A stretch of DNA of 64,000 nucleotides from Hirundichthys speculiger (taxonomy: Eukaryota; Chordata; Actinopteri; Beloniformes; Exocoetidae): NCBI GenBank assembly GCA_018398805.1, contig JAGFBZ010000258.1, positions 1,674,001-1,738,000 of the forward strand, given 5' to 3'. A program made the position numbers and the translations under genes. Every line of letters begins with the position of its first letter. Within the stretch, counting starts at the first letter, position 1. Below are positions 37,501 to 50,599 of this stretch, one piece after another. The notes below the pieces were generated by a model. The model saw only the letters and a program-made list of their open reading frames with translations. It was not told the DNA's origin and did not search any database.

Positions 37501-39240
37501 ACTGCATTATAATTATGAATGTGTTCCTTATTTGTAAACCAGTAAAATCACTTTGTATTGCATGGTGCTCATGGAAACACTGAATAGTCACAACGCAAAT
37601 GTTTTCCAAACTGTTTTGTACTGAGGGATACGGATGTTTTTTTTTCTTATTGGTACAGAACAGAGCTTCCAATTTATGTTTTTTATAGGGGTGTGGGCGG
37701 GTCATTGCGTTCACAGGTGTGTGTAGTAAACCAAAGAACGTGAAGCCAAAATGTGCTCCCTGGTGGAGGGCTGTGGTTCAGTTTCTTCTTAGGGATACGG
37801 CGAGAGAGCCAGCCGAGTTGGAGCTGGAGTTAACAGTGGCATGATAACATGTTTGCGTTAGGGATGTGGTTTTAACAGACAGAACGAGGATGTCAGCGAG
37901 CAGAGACGAGCTCAGAGAAAATATCCATTTGCTCTTCTGCGGCTTGATGTTGGTTCTGCTTCAGCAAATAGGACGAGAAACAAACGTCTGATTCCTCAAC
38001 CAGGGGATCCAGATGAGGGAAAGCAGTTGCGCATGAAAACAGATGGTGGACCTAACAAGGTGAAAAAAAATCAACCTGAAGAAGCATGTAAGATTGTTGT
38101 GGTTTGGCCATCCGTGTTGCTACTGACAAACCCAAGTCTTCCACCTCTGAGACGGTCATCAGGTTGTATTGTGTGTGACTTGACCACTTTTACTGATGTA
38201 TGAATCTCCGTTCACAACTAGGCAGCTCGAGGCTCCTGCCCTGACTCTGGTTGTAAATCACAAATGTTGGTTTTATTTTTTTCAAGGACATTTGTGAGGA
38301 TGGAACCTTCAGGATGGCTTTACTCTGTGACTACAATGTATATCAGGTTTACAGCAAATCTGGTAGCTCACGGCTGATCTGTTTTGAGACGGTTTTCATT
38401 CATCAAAGGTTAATAAAAGACCAATTTTTAGAAGTGTTTTTATATTTACTTTAAGCACATTTAGTTTCTAATTAGCTTAATGTTAGGTCATGCTAGTTAG
38501 CATCACAGGTCAGCATGAGCTAAATGAAGCTGATGTAGATAGCAGTAAATGACGTAAGGGGCACATGTACCATCTATTTTTCAGATTTTGTGGCTCTAGT
38601 TGGGCCCCCATGGCTCTGAAAAAATGGCCTTCAAAACTGTTCTTCACAATCTGTCGTTATTTTTGTGTCCAGCTCCTTTTATACAGTTAGTGGTTAAATT
38701 CTCCCACGTCACCGTATCAGGATAAAAGTCACCCCAAAACATGTGCATTCGTAGTCTAAAGGTGGTGCAATGTATCCGCATTTTCTCTGCCATGTCTTCC
38801 TAGATAAATGCATCATTTATGCATTAGTTAAGCATCTTGTTCTTTGTGTTTGTTTGTTGTTCAAATTCCTAAGGTGACTGGGCAAGTTTTACACGCTGAG
38901 ATTAAACTGAGGCAAAAAGCAATTTAAGAACCATTATCCAATTTATTTAAAGGATTAATCAATTGACTGTTTGCAGGGTTATCGATTTAGGAAGCTGTTT
39001 CAATCTTGCATCTCTAAATCTCAGGTTGGACAAGGAATAAGGATGTTTACTTTTCTAAACTAAGTGGGCTGTTTATGCTCCCAAGTGGAGAAGATTTTAG
39101 TTTTAATAAACTTTTCCTTTGTTCCACAATCATGTCATTGATTAAAAAAAAAAAAGGTCTGAAGTAGGAAAATTGTCAAGCCATCAACTATGTTTCCAGT
39201 GCAGAGTTTGCCAAACTGTATCAAGCTTCATTTATTTTAC
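34560..39240. other. Intergenic, little recognised
   Basis: Apart from the LINE tip at 35.45 kb, no gene or named repeat is supported. 37080-37430 is A-rich on the plus strand and pyrimidine-rich on the minus strand, giving a spurious Phe/Ser/Leu-rich frame. It may be an old LTR, but no termini were found. Confidence 0.5.
35452..35640 (-). mobile_element. LINE 3' tip, same family as 12.5 kb
   Basis: Plus strand 'TTTTCTGCGGCTTATCCAGC' then GCTGGGTCACGGGGGCC. On the minus strand this is the 'LLPPRP..G' end of the ORF followed by the 'GGATAAGCGGAAGA' tail of a common fish LINE. Confidence 0.5.
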
Positions 39241-39242
39241 GA

Positions 39243-39280
39243 CCCCACCCCACCCCACCCCCCCACTCCCCACCCACCAT
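39243..39280 (+). repeat. C-rich (CACCC)n low complexity
   Basis: Repeats of CCCCA/CACCC. Confidence 0.9.
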
Positions 39281-39709
39281 AAGAAAAAAAAAAAGAGAGA
39301 TAAAGTCATGGAGCCTTTATGGCATTTTGACCACTGTCATCTTAAAACCTTATATTTTGAAACTGGATATTCGGGTGTGGGGGTTGGGTTGGACCATCCT
39401 TCCCCCACCCCCGTGGTGTACCCGCGGTGCCGCTGGGGTGCTTTGGATGCGCTGTCTGGTTTCTTTCCTGGATGCTGGGCTGGTCTAATTTTCTATTGCC
39501 TCTGTGGTGTGGGAGGCTCATTGCTTTGACTGGCCCCGGTGCTGGTGGAGGGGCTAGCTGGGCTGGATGGTTCCTGTTGGACCTGGAGGGAAATTCAGTG
39601 GAGTACTGGAGATCTGCTGCATGACAGTTTCCAACATACCAGCACCAACTATGATCCAGCCTGTAGTTCTGGTTGTGGTCACTGGTTAGTGCTGAGGAAG
39701 CATTGGAGG

Positions 39710-40434
39710 TAGAGGTCTTCACAGGTCCACTTTCATGGACCGTGAAAATTCGACACGAAACCGACCCGACCCGAGCTATTTTCATAAGTCCGGGGGCTCG
39801 AATCCGAATAGACCCGCAATATTTGGACCCAGAACCGACCCGACCCGAGTCTTTAGTTTTTGACCACGAATCGAACCAAGTTACCCGAATAGAACTGAGA
39901 CAATACAGCCCTTAGTTGCTCATGTTAAAAATTGTCTAGTGTTGAATAAAACTTAATTTTCTTACCTAAAGTTGTCTTCTTCTATCCGGTTCAGTTGCTA
40001 CATAGGCTACGTGACGTAAACAACAATAAATCCATGTTGTTATTTTAACGCTAACGCTAATAGCCTACACCGGTCAGGACGTGTCGTAAATATGTTCTCT
40101 CATCCAGCGTTGTCATGTTGGCGATCTGTTGTGCTTTACAGCTGCCGGGCAAACCGCTAATAACACGCTACGGCAACACGGTTGTTACATGACAAACACG
40201 CCACGTTAATTAATAATCGTTTAACTGCCCCGAGTCCTGACATTGGCTTCCACCTCCAATATCTTTACCTCTCTCGAGTAAACACGGACCCAGACTGTCA
40301 GAGAGCACCGACCGCACCCGAGACTAACTGTACCGATTCCGACCCGAACCCGGAGTCACATCTTTTGAATGGATCCAGGACCTGATCGGGTCGGGAAGGA
40401 ACCTCGGGTTTTCGGGTTGTTCCGAAGACCTCTA
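39710..40434. mobile_element. Non-autonomous hAT transposon with perfect 8-bp target duplication
   Basis: 725 bp bounded by inverted TAGAGGTCTTC and GAAGACCTCTA. It is flanked on both sides by ATTGGAGG (39702-39709 and 40435-40442), the 8-bp duplication expected of hAT elements. Just inside both ends are clusters of GACCCGACCCGA-type motifs (for example 39760-39775 and 39836-39850, with GATCGGGTCGGG at 40384). No transposase frame is visible. The perfect duplication suggests a relatively young insertion, in older repeat-like sequence. Confidence 0.85.
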
Positions 40435-41999
40435 ATTGGAGGTCAACATCACGGAGTTTTGTCTGACTGCTGGACTGCTTTAGGTCTGGCGTGAATATGG
40501 GGGTTACATACATCACAACATAAACCTCCACACATTCATCTATATACACTACACACACCACAACTATGTCTTTTATGCTCCACTGTTGGTGATTTTAGTC
40601 GCCTCTGACAAAATCAGGGCTCTGGGAGTTAATAAAGCATGTTAGATTTGACTGTCAAAGAGGGTTGGTGAAGGACACACTCACATCACTCACTTACGAA
40701 CAAGACAACTAAAATCTGCTGCAAGATTAATTTGCACGCATGTCTAAACTGAAAAAAAAAAGGGTTTTGGCAGATTTTGGCAGTAACCATGAATATATAT
40801 GCACAGTTGTGAAATAAGCAAAACAAAACTGGATATTCCAAGTAAGAAATGGATCCACTGGAGACCTGCAGAGATTACACATCCACAAAGTTCTGTCAGT
40901 CACAACAGTGGTTTTTTATTTGGCAACAAATCAGATAAATTAATGGATATTTTGGGACTTAGTCTTTTGATTGACAGCTGGCATCGCCCATGACTGGCTC
41001 TCATCCCTTCAGCCACACAGTGCTTAGCGCTGTCTTGACTCCTATGCTGTTGATTAAAGAGCAAATAGAAAAGGCTCATTCTGATTTTTGACTACTTTTC
41101 TTTTCTTTTTTTTTTTTTACCTTTACATTTCACCTTAAAAACTGTCCATCTTTCCATGTTTGGTATCATTTTTTCAGCAAAGCATCATAATTGTTACTTT
41201 AACTGTTTAGTTTTTTTTTTTTACACTTTGACATATTGTATTAACACACTGGACCTAAAATCACACTAAAAAACAAACTCCAATCATTTTTGTAGTTAAG
41301 AATGCAAATGCAAATTGTATATTTCAAAAACGAATACACAACAAAGTTATGTGTGACGTTTTACATAAAATGCAGGCAATGCCTCAGGTGTTTTTTGAGT
41401 AATTATTTACAAAATAATCAGGTGTCACAAAGCCAGGTCCCACAGCTCCTGTCCACCAGAGGGGGACATCACAGGCCTGACTCACCCAGGGTGAGTCGCT
41501 CCTTTTGTTTTTTTTTACAGATAATTTCTTTCAGCCTGCAGAGCACTCTCCGTCTTTTTTTTTTTTTTTTTACTTTTTCTTCCTGCACCAAACATAACGA
41601 CGGTATTTGGTAAAAAGCATGGTGTAAATTATTTAAGTCTGGTTTTTCTTCACCTGTCCACACAATTTAAAAGATGGTATATAGTTTGAAATCTGCAGTT
41701 TCAACACAAGTTGAAAACGAGACTCAGCGAGACCATGTCTTGCTACCGCTATCTTAAATCAGTCATGTGATCTGGACTGGGAATATGTTTGTAGTGCTGG
41801 TAATTACGTTAACAGACTGCAACGACTGGCTGTGGGTTGATCTGGAAGGGTCCGGGTGAAAAGCTTAGCTAAGCAGCAGCCAGTGCTCACTGTGCATCAG
41901 CTAAACAATTGCAGCCTTGCGGTCTTTTGGGGCTTCACCACAGCTGGATCCCGGCTCCTCCTGTCAAGCTACCCTCCAGGAAGGCTGTCCTGTCGGACT

Positions 42000-42415
42000 G
42001 ACGAAGTATGTCCGGACTTCCGCCAAGACCCAGCTGTGACAAACCACGAGGGCTGCAAAGCTGCATCATGTCTGATGTTGCCACCAAAATTACATTATGA
42101 CATTGGAGGTCTGCAGGGGGACCTCCAGCTCCAAGTCTTCACAAGCTGACACAGCAGTTATTTCTGATGATGTCACCAAACATCATTTGAATCGGAAGGT
42201 CCCTGCTCTGGACCACCATCATTTAGTGTCAATCAAGCCTCCCTTAAATAGAGTTCTGGCACGTTTCAGATGGCTTCCAGGCCTCCTCTGTGGGCCATTT
42301 CCAACATAGTGTCATGCAGTAAGAGAATAAAAAAGAGGCTTCAAAAGCACTCTCCAGAAAACCTATAGGTGACATCACAGGGGGTTTGTCCAGTTCTTTT
42401 CATACAGTCTTTGTT
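42000..42415 (-). repeat. Unclassified dispersed repeat, copy C
   Basis: On the minus strand it shares 'GAAAAGAACTGGACAAACCC...GTGATGTCACCTATAGG' and 'TTTTGGTGGCAACATCAGAC' with copy A, in the same order but with a shorter interval. Confidence 0.65.
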
Positions 42416-44389
42416 CCCACCCCAGATGCATACCCTGCTGTATTACTAATGTACTATTCAATTTGAAATTAAGATTAAAATTTGGAATAATGATTCAGAC
42501 CCTAAAGACATCCCTTCTCCTATAAATAGAATGCAGCTCTACAGCACTTCTAACTAGGATTCATTTTCAAGAAAAAAAGCCTTCAGTGCATCTTTTTTAT
42601 CCACCAGCCACTATTCCAAAAGGAGCAAACCAAAGCCAAATCTTCCAGGTTGAAACATGACATAGCTGACAACTGGGAACAAGGTTTATCTACAGTATCA
42701 TTAGCTATCCAAGTTTGCTATCCAAGTCAAACAGAATATGATAATTTGATTTCTTATGTTCTGCATAGAATATTTGATCATTCTGATGCACCCACTGGCA
42801 AGCAAGCTGTTTGAATAAGGCTTTGTTCTTTTTTTTTTCAGGGATTAATAAAGAGCTTTGGAGCTGAACTGAATTAATGGATGGATTCTGGTTTGAACAT
42901 TTATGTTGGAATTTCTTTAATATTATAACATACCACTGCATGGTGTGGACTAGTTTCACTGTGTTTGGGCAGATTTGAAGGTGAGCTGTTATGCTCCTGC
43001 TGGAGGCGGGAAGCGAAGACAGAAGAATGGACAGATTCACATATTCATAGATCGAACTCATACAGAGAGGGAAAGGTGTAGAATTACATCAAAGCAACTT
43101 CAAGGTATGCTCGCATTATTTTTCATGAGAAGAACCTGTTAAAATATGTGATTCTGATGAACAGTGATTATTTTTAAGGGCTATATCCAATGCAAGGGGA
43201 GTAACTTTAATGGTTAGTGCATACATCCTGCCGAATGCAGTCTCTGACATTGCACGGCCAATTAGAGTCCTATTTCAGCCAACTGGATCAAGGTGGGAGA
43301 CAGCAGGGAAAGAGAAAGGGGGAGCGCAAGAGAGACTGATAGAGAGAGATCTAAGTAGGCGGCACACTTCTGCCTCAGGGAAGATTGGTGTCAAGAGCAG
43401 GGAACGCACACAGTGGGTAGAAAATGTAATGAATGTGTATCACTTGTTAAGAGGAAAAAAAACACAGTGCATACGGATTCTGCACTTGACACCAATCTAG
43501 CAGCGGCAGCAGAGAAATTAAAGAAGATGTGAGCATGTTGGAGGGAGAACAGAGTGATATTCAAACATCAATATTTCAAAATTCCTTAAAAGAACAAATC
43601 CATCCATGATTCATAGTGGCTCAGCATGAAAAAGGCAGCGACGTAGACGCAGACTGACAGAACATGCTGCGGTCAGCGTACTCACAAAAGACACTCCCCG
43701 TTTCGTCAGTGAACTGAATAACTGTTGGTTGAATAATATGATGAGTCTGATGAATGCTGTGAAGTTTAGAGTGGGGTTGCACACACTTGACTCCCATTAC
43801 GTTTGGATCCAAATGCACTCATGCGCCTGTCATTTAAGAAGTTTCTTTCAATGCTAGCTTGAAAACTGGCCTGGTCTGCAGCAGTCTGGACTGCAGTCTG
43901 CACTTGAGCCAAACCAAAAGCTGCTGATTCTTCTGGGATGAATCCAAATCAAGCCCTACAGGGCAGTTCCAATTAATTTTAACCTTGCATATGTCCCTAG
44001 CAGTGGCTTTATCTCTCTGCCTCAATTCCAAGGAAATGAAACACTTACGCAAAATAAGTTCCCACATCAGTCTGACCAACTGTGACAACCTACCAACTGT
44101 CATTGTATTTTCTTTTTAAATACTATTATTGGAATTGAAGTTTGACTCAAACTGCAACAATTAGTTAAGATTTTCCGGGGCATCCCATGTCAAAATAAGC
44201 AACATAATGGTAAGTTCTTTAGCAGCATTGTCAAATTTTAGACCAGGGTGAAATCCAGGTGATGCAGATTGCAGTCCAGGGCACACAACCATAAATCATG
44301 TGATTTATGCTAAATGAGCATCTGCACCTGTTTTATCCAAAACCAATGGGCTACATTTAACTTCCAAAGTTGACGCTACAGTGGCAATA

Positions 44390-45085
44390 TGAGCAGTTCC
44401 TGAAATGACCACTGGGGTTCCAAAAGCGAGTCAATCTCCACTGACCCCCATGTTAAATTGTCCAATTTTACTGCAGAAATATCCATATCTATAGCACAAA
44501 AATACTTTTGATCTCTATAGCTAGATTTCACATTCAAGACAACTGAACAGGGGGGGAATATTTATCTACCGCACCGACTGCAACGCTGCCGTCATTTAGC
44601 ATTGGTTCATGAATGGTTGCACTTGTCCTCGAGCGCAAGTGAGGTTACTTGTTTCAAACGTCGTTCCAGCAATGATATCAAAAATGGGGATGGATGTGTT
44701 TTTAATCAAGATCCAGGTAACACTTGTAATTCTTTCGTTAGCGACATCAAAGATGCCAATGGATTGAACGACCTGATCAGAATGAATGTAAGGTATTATT
44801 AGTTAGCATGATAGCCTACCATAAGCTAAGCCAAGCTACAAAGCTAATCCGGTGCTAACTGAGCTAAGGTGAGTGTGTTTCTGGCAGTCTCCAGGCTTGC
44901 TTGTTCAGCACATTTGCCCATTTTTGGGTTATCTGGTGTTGGGTGTAGTCAGCTCCAATCGAAATGGTGCTGCCCAGGTGTTCCAAAAAAAAGAAAAGGC
45001 TTCAAATCGACTCTTCAGAAAATCTCTGTGTGACATTTCAGGAGGTTTGTCCATTTCTTTTCATACAGCCTCTGACCAAAACCAG
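44390..45085 (-). repeat. Unclassified dispersed repeat, copy D (long)
   Basis: On the minus strand, in copy A order: 'GAAAAGAAATGGACAAACC' (about 45060), 'GGCTTAGCTTATGGTAGGC...CTAATAATACCTTACATT' (about 44830-44780) and 'TTAACATGGGGGTCAGTGG...GGAACCCCAGTGG' (about 44455-44408). Confidence 0.75.
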
Positions 45086-47182
45086 TGCTCTAAGTATGAC
45101 TCAAACTGCACTGAAGACTTTAGATTTACAAAACCAAGGACAGCAAGTTGTAGTCCAAATTCCTCTACACTAGTTGTTACTGTCTTCCAGTAACAGTCAT
45201 ATGATATAGGCTTCGTGAATCAGGAGTATACGTAGCAACCCAGAAGAGCAAATCAGGCCTGTGCACAAATATGCTATCTTTGTTTTTTTTTTCCACCCAC
45301 ACAAGACCCCTACCCCAGCATTTAGAGACTAAAACAGAGCCTGCACTGGACAACCTCATGGGAGCACGGCAGGCGCCAGGTCTAAGTGTAATTGAAATTT
45401 TGTTTTTTTCCGATTAAACTGCACTAATGCTGCATTCACACCTTGCAATAATATGTTGTCCCTTAACCACACAGCTCATCTGGAGATAAATTGCATGTTG
45501 CTAAATGTAAATGGAGTCCTGTGGCGGAGTTTCCTGAGGATAAGCCATTTCACTTTGATGAAAATGCTCACTTGAACCAGAAGCCATTTACACACAGCAC
45601 TTTCAAGGTGGGCCCGTTGCGCCAAAACTCCCTGGCTTTGTACATGAACACTCCTGTGTTAGAACATTTGGGCATTTCTGTCTCGCTTCTGTTCCACCCT
45701 GGGAGAGATAAGTGAAGATGAGCTCTGCGCATGGTAGACCACAACGCTTTTACAAACAATTCGTCCTGTTACACAGATCATTCCCCAAATGACCTATGCT
45801 GTGTGTAATCATACAGAACCACCTCTGTTCAGTCCGCGTTCATTTCCAAACAATGTGATGCCACTGCTGTGTGAAAGAGGCTTGATTAACGAAGGACATC
45901 TGTTAAAAGGAAGACAACTCACAAAACGATAATACTGTATTGCCTGTTGATACTTGTTCTGGAAAACATATCTGTCCACAGATGTATGTGACTGACATAT
46001 AAAATCTTAAGGGAATTAAGACTTGTAATTCATGTTTCAGTTCAATTTTCTGCATCCCCGTGGCTCAACGAATGTGTTTGATGTTTACATGCAGAGCAAC
46101 TTTTAGGATTTACAAATGAGACAAATGTCAAGTCCTGCAGGGGGATCGTTGGCTCCGAACGAGAACGGAGTCATTTGCTTTGTTTGACGTCAAAGCTGCT
46201 GCGTCTTTCATTGGACGGGCTTACGAGGTTTTAAGTGCTTACCAGGACGTGAAAGACTGCAACCACCTCACTACGTAACTCCTCCGTCTTAAAAATCTTA
46301 GAATATCACCCAGTTCCCCTGTGGAAGTCCTACATGTTTGGGATTTGATCATCTCATGACAATAGCTTCACAGAAGCAGGTGTCTTAGTGTCTATTTTAG
46401 GGTAACATTGTGACTGGAGCCTCTTGTGAGTGAAAGTACCCTTTTTCAACAGTTCCTACCTTAACTAGACTGCGCAGTCTGTGTGACAGACTCCAGATGA
46501 AGGACTCCGTTTTGTCAATGGCGCAGCCAGTAATCCATTCACTCCCGTATAGCTCTGTGATAAAGACACAATGGAATATCTGAATAAAAATCATCTGTTT
46601 CACCAGTTAAGCAGCTCACGCTGGTGGCAGGCCTCGCTCTGAGCCCCTTGCTTGGATCAATGACTTTGAGCTTAATGCCAGTCAGGATTTTAACAGGGCA
46701 ACAGAGGCTCCTTACTGCGCACGCTGGGTGAATGGCAGGTATTGATTGTTGGAGAGAAAAAAGGAACTGCTGTTTTATTTAGCCATTTTCTCTCTTTTTT
46801 TTTTTTGAAGCTTTTCCATTTCTTTTTTGAGTTGTTCTGTTTTTCCCTTTTCCTCTTGGGTGTTTCTGCAGATCACTTCAGACCAAAGTAGAGGCAAGAG
46901 TGCAGGAAAGGCTGGGTTGTGAGTGTTGGCTCAGTGAACAAACATGAATCAGATTGCTTCCCTCTTCTCTTTGATAGGTACCTGCCTGTTGTGTCATTTC
47001 CCGCCTTTCATCCATGTGTGTGAAAGTGTATGAAAGATTCTGTAAATGTGCAAGTGTGCTCGACATACTGTCTTACTCATTCAAATTCAGGTTTTGACAG
47101 TCTTTTTTTTTTTTAATTTTTCATTCGTGTGCATGTGTTTCACCATGCTGGAGTTGTCAAACTGGTTAAAAACAGCCAGTGT

Positions 47183-47204
47183 GTGTGCGTGTGTGTGTGG
47201 CTGT
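47183..47204 (+). repeat. (TG)n microsatellite
   Basis: A short TG array with a CG interruption. Confidence 0.85.
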
Positions 47205-47711
47205 GTGATCCTGATTAAAAGTGAGAGGTTTTTGATTGCCTCGACCCTCCATGGAATTATTAGCATCGAACGCACACATGCACACACAAACTAACACATG
47301 CACACACAGGGGTAATTGAGCATTTCTCTTCTACATTGCGTGTATCAGGATCCAATCCAGGAGCTCAATGCAGGGCTAACAAACTAACACTTCACTGTTT
47401 ACTCTCCATATTTAAATTTATGCAGATGAGACTAAATAGAAGATGAATGAGCTTGTTTGTGTTTTAAGGGCTGGTGTCTCACCCTTTACTGTCTCCCAGT
47501 AAAACCAGCTTCAGACTGGGACTCTGAAACGTGCCAGACTTTGATTTAATTTGATCATTTCCAGCCACAAAAGATTCAACGAGACGGATTCAAAAAGCAA
47601 GTGAGCTCCGCTCCGACAGAAAAAGGAAATGCTGGCCATTCACGCCTCCTCTCTCTGTGAAGCTGTTGGTCGTCTCCACGTCAGCACTTTCATCTAATGG
47701 CCAAAGATTTG

Positions 47712-47734
47712 TACACACACACACACACACACAC
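47712..47734 (+). repeat. (CA)n microsatellite
   Basis: About eleven CA units. Confidence 0.9.
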
Positions 47735-48373
47735 AATGGCAGGGGTTTTATGGAGCACTTCTCTAGCAGCTGCAAATGATACTGTGTTCCTCTATTCTTT
47801 AGGATACATTTTGGCAGAGAAAAGACATCTCATAAAAGTGGTACTTTAGCACAAAATGTCATACAATAAATAAAAAGATCAACATTTTATGTACAATATA
47901 AATGGTGAATAAACTAAGCATAACCTGTACCTGTGCAACACCTTTTCATTCCTCTCGGTTCAACAAAGTATTTTATAAACAAACTTACATGGGAATTAGT
48001 TGTGAAAAAGTTAGTACCCACTCTTTCACACTTTGTGTGTGTGTGTCTGGTATGTAGATTATAGAGTAAACCATCTGATAGCACAGTTGCTCTCTGTATC
48101 AATAGTGGGTCTCCATATCAGGCAAAAATGGTCTCAGATGAACAACAATTCCCATCCAAAAGTGGCTTTCATAGATATTTGCGCACCTGCTGATGATCAG
48201 TTGAACAATGGTAGATGGCCAGCAGCACCCAGCACCAACTTACCCTCTTAAATTATATGTAAACAGTAAGAGGGTACTCGGTCTTTCCCACATGAATTCT
48301 TTTTTTGGGATTCTTTTTTGGTGACCATATCAGGCTCACTACATCTGGTGACCATATCATGGGGAAATGTTGG

Positions 48374-48446
48374 GCCAGACTGGGGATCAAAGCGCTAACC
48401 TTTCAGTTGTTGATGACCTACTCTACCTACTGAGTCATAGCCACTT
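48374..48446 (-). mobile_element. tRNA-derived SINE head
   Basis: The minus strand reads TGGCTATGACTCAGTAGGTA (A-box-like) and, about 35 nt later, GGTTAGCGCTTTGATCCCC (B-box-like, cf. GGTTCGAATCC). This is the layout of a tRNA-derived SINE promoter. It does not fold as a complete functional tRNA by eye, so I call it a SINE, not a tRNA gene. Confidence 0.5.
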
Positions 48447-48614
48447 CAAAGTTATAGTCTTGATTCAAGTGTAAGTACTCAGAACTGACATGCTTCAAGC
48501 CAGAGCTGATTTATTATTATCATTACTATTTTTTTATGTTTTGTCACAGATTGGTGAGAGTATGGCAGCTGAATGGCTTGACAGGAAAGAGTCAGCTATG
48601 AACATTCCTGTAGT

Positions 48615-48995
48615 TTGTTGAGCTGTTTTGCCCCTTGCAGTTCCATCCTCTGGCCATCCCAGCCTTTACTTGTACCTTTTGTGTGCTCTCCTGTCTCTGT
48701 CCTACATCCTCTCTCTGACCTGTCTCCTCTTGCTTTTTCTTTCTTACCCAGGCTGGCCTTCAGCAGGAAGGTCCCCCCATATGAGCTACGTCCTGCTCAA
48801 GGTTTCTTCCTCTTAAAATTGAGTTTTTCCTTGCCACTGGAGTTTTTTACTTGCCATTATCCTTGTTTAGGATTTAACATTATAAATTTAGTTAATGATA
48901 TTTGCTCAGGGGTCATGCTCTGGGTCTCTGTAAAGCGCCTAGAGACAATTGACATTGTAACAGACGCTATACAAATAAAATTGAATTGAATGGTA
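48615..48995 (+). mobile_element. LINE (L2/CR1-type) 3' end
   Basis: Carries the widely repeated fish phrases 'GCCTTCAGCAGGAAGGTCCC', 'CTGCTCAAGGTTTCTTCCTC', 'GAGTTTTTCCTTGCCACTGG', 'GGTCATGCTCTGGGTCTCTG' and 'AAAGCGCCTAGAGACAATTG'. It ends ATACAAATAAAATTGAATTGAAT, the 3' UTR and simple tail of a very common LINE. The open frames across it are not host genes. Confidence 0.7.
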
Positions 48996-49716
48996 TGTGA
49001 ATTTTCCTGGTGCCGTTGGGTAGTGGCCCTTCCTACATTCACAGCACAATTACCTGCTCTTCATCGAGTCTGGATTTCTTAAACTTGTGTTGTATTCTTA
49101 CAAGCCAGCCAATCCATCACCACTTAGATCCAGTCATTGGGGTCAATTCTGTATTTCAACAGGGAGGACTTTAGGAGGTCCTTGTGCCTTTTCTTCCTTC
49201 TGTGAGAAGAAGAGTTGTTTTGGAAGATGACTGTCTGGCATTCAAAAGATGAAACCAACCTCTCCAGGGAGAATGATCAATTCCAGGCTGGGTGAGATTG
49301 CTCTCACAAGTACTTAAGCATTTGTCACTTTGTCTTGCCACTTGATGTTCAGAATTTGTCTCAGACATCAGTAATGGCACACTCCTAGTTGTTACATCTG
49401 CATGAAATAATTGGCTCACATCTCACAGTCTTAAATTAGAGTGGGTAAAATGATGGCTTTGTAAATCATTATCTTTGTGTTGATTTGAATGTTATTATTA
49501 CAGAAGATCTTCTTGCCAGGTTTATTGTTGGTTGTTGCAGCTTACTGATGCTACATTGAATTTAAATATCAAGGGAGGTGTTGCTGGAAAAAAAATGCTT
49601 TCCAGGTATTTGAAATTATTGACAACCTTGAGGTGAAGGTTTCCAGCTTCTGAAGAGTTCATGATAGTTTTAGACATGTTTTTTGTTTAATGAAGTGCCA
49701 AATGTTCTCTATAGGT

Positions 49717-50599
49717 TAGGGTTTCTCAACGGGGGCGGTACCAGCCCCCAGGGGGCATTCTGAACCTTTAGGGGGGGGGCGCTGGAAACGTCAGGGCTGA
49801 GAGGGGGGCGCTCAGACACAAATGAGGGGCACCACGCCTTGAGAACTCTATTTTAAACTTCCACGGTTTCTCAGAGGTTTTTTTTATAGTGCAATTTATG
49901 TGTCAATAAAATGTTGTGCTCAGATTTCCTTTATAAAATAAAGCTGCTGTCTGAGACCAAAACTCAGAGTCTGTCAAATCTCCTTTTCTCTCTACGTCAC
50001 AATCAGACGAGCCGAGCGTGATCGGTCGCCATGTTAACGCCCATAAACACACAGCAGCGGAGAAACCCCTTCCCAACACATTTCACAGGCTTTATTCAAC
50101 AACCAGTGAAAACACAATCAAGACTACTTAATCACGTTTAATCACAAACATTAACAGTACAATCAAAAATGGCGGAAAACGAGAAAAAGTGCCAGCAGTA
50201 CAATGCTAATTCCGTAAATTATGGATTTTATGGATTCACCGAGCGACGTACGTCTGCAGATGTACTGCCGTCGCGATTACAGGAGCATCTTTCTAAAAAA
50301 CATCCAGACAAAACATCTAAAGACTCGGCTTACTGAACAGGGATTCAGCCGAGCTCTCCACATGCAGACAAAATACCGAAATCGTCTGGACCTCGTGAGC
50401 TCTGGTGCACTCAGGCTGAAGCTCACGGCGATGTGTCCAGATGTGAAAAAGCTGGCAGCAGCCCACCAAGCGCAGGGCTCCCACTAGAAATGAAGAGCAG
50501 CAGTCATTTCCTTTTGTTGTTGTTGTTGTTTTCCTTTTTGCGTTAAGAGCATGATGGTGGCTCAGGGGGCGTTTGTTCAAAAAAGGCTGAGAACCACTG
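49717..50599 (+). mobile_element. hAT (ZBED5/Buster-like) internal-deletion derivative
   Basis: 883 bp from TAGGGTTTCTCAACG to GCTGAGAACCACTG, the CAGTGGTTCTCA-type termini of hAT elements. It is flanked by CTATAGGT / CTGTAGAT (6 of 8 match), a drifted 8-bp target duplication. Inside are two pieces of a transposase in different frames. The frame at 50169-50336 (55 codons) has LPSRLQEHLSKKHPDKTSKD, the tail of a BED zinc finger. The frame ending at 50487 has ALRLKLTAMCPDVKKLA and QAQGSH just before its stop, like the C-terminus of the same transposase class. The catalytic middle is missing. Confidence 0.75.
50169..50336 (+). pseudogene. hAT transposase N-terminal (BED-finger) remnant
   Basis: 55 codons beginning MAENEKKCQQYNANSVNYGF, with the BED-type RLQEHLSKKHPD helix (HX4H spacing) and a TGA soon after. 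It is an N-terminal fragment left after internal deletion of the transposase, with no catalytic domain. Confidence 0.55.

Larger units (their letters stand above)
40443..48373. other. Intergenic, repeats C and D only
   Basis: Outside the dispersed repeats and microsatellites listed, I see no coding exon, RNA gene or recognised element in 40.5-41.9, 42.5-44.3 and 45.1-48.3 kb. Poly-T/A runs occur at 41106, 41211, 41556 and 46796. Confidence 0.5.

Noticed and set aside
39173..39785. Overlapping 118- and 147-codon frames
   Set aside because: Proline/glycine-rich readings of C-rich repeats on both strands; no domain, and they run into the hAT element.
48374..48446. Functional tRNA gene
   Set aside because: A- and B-box-like motifs are present but the arms do not pair as a complete cloverleaf by eye; a SINE head is more likely.
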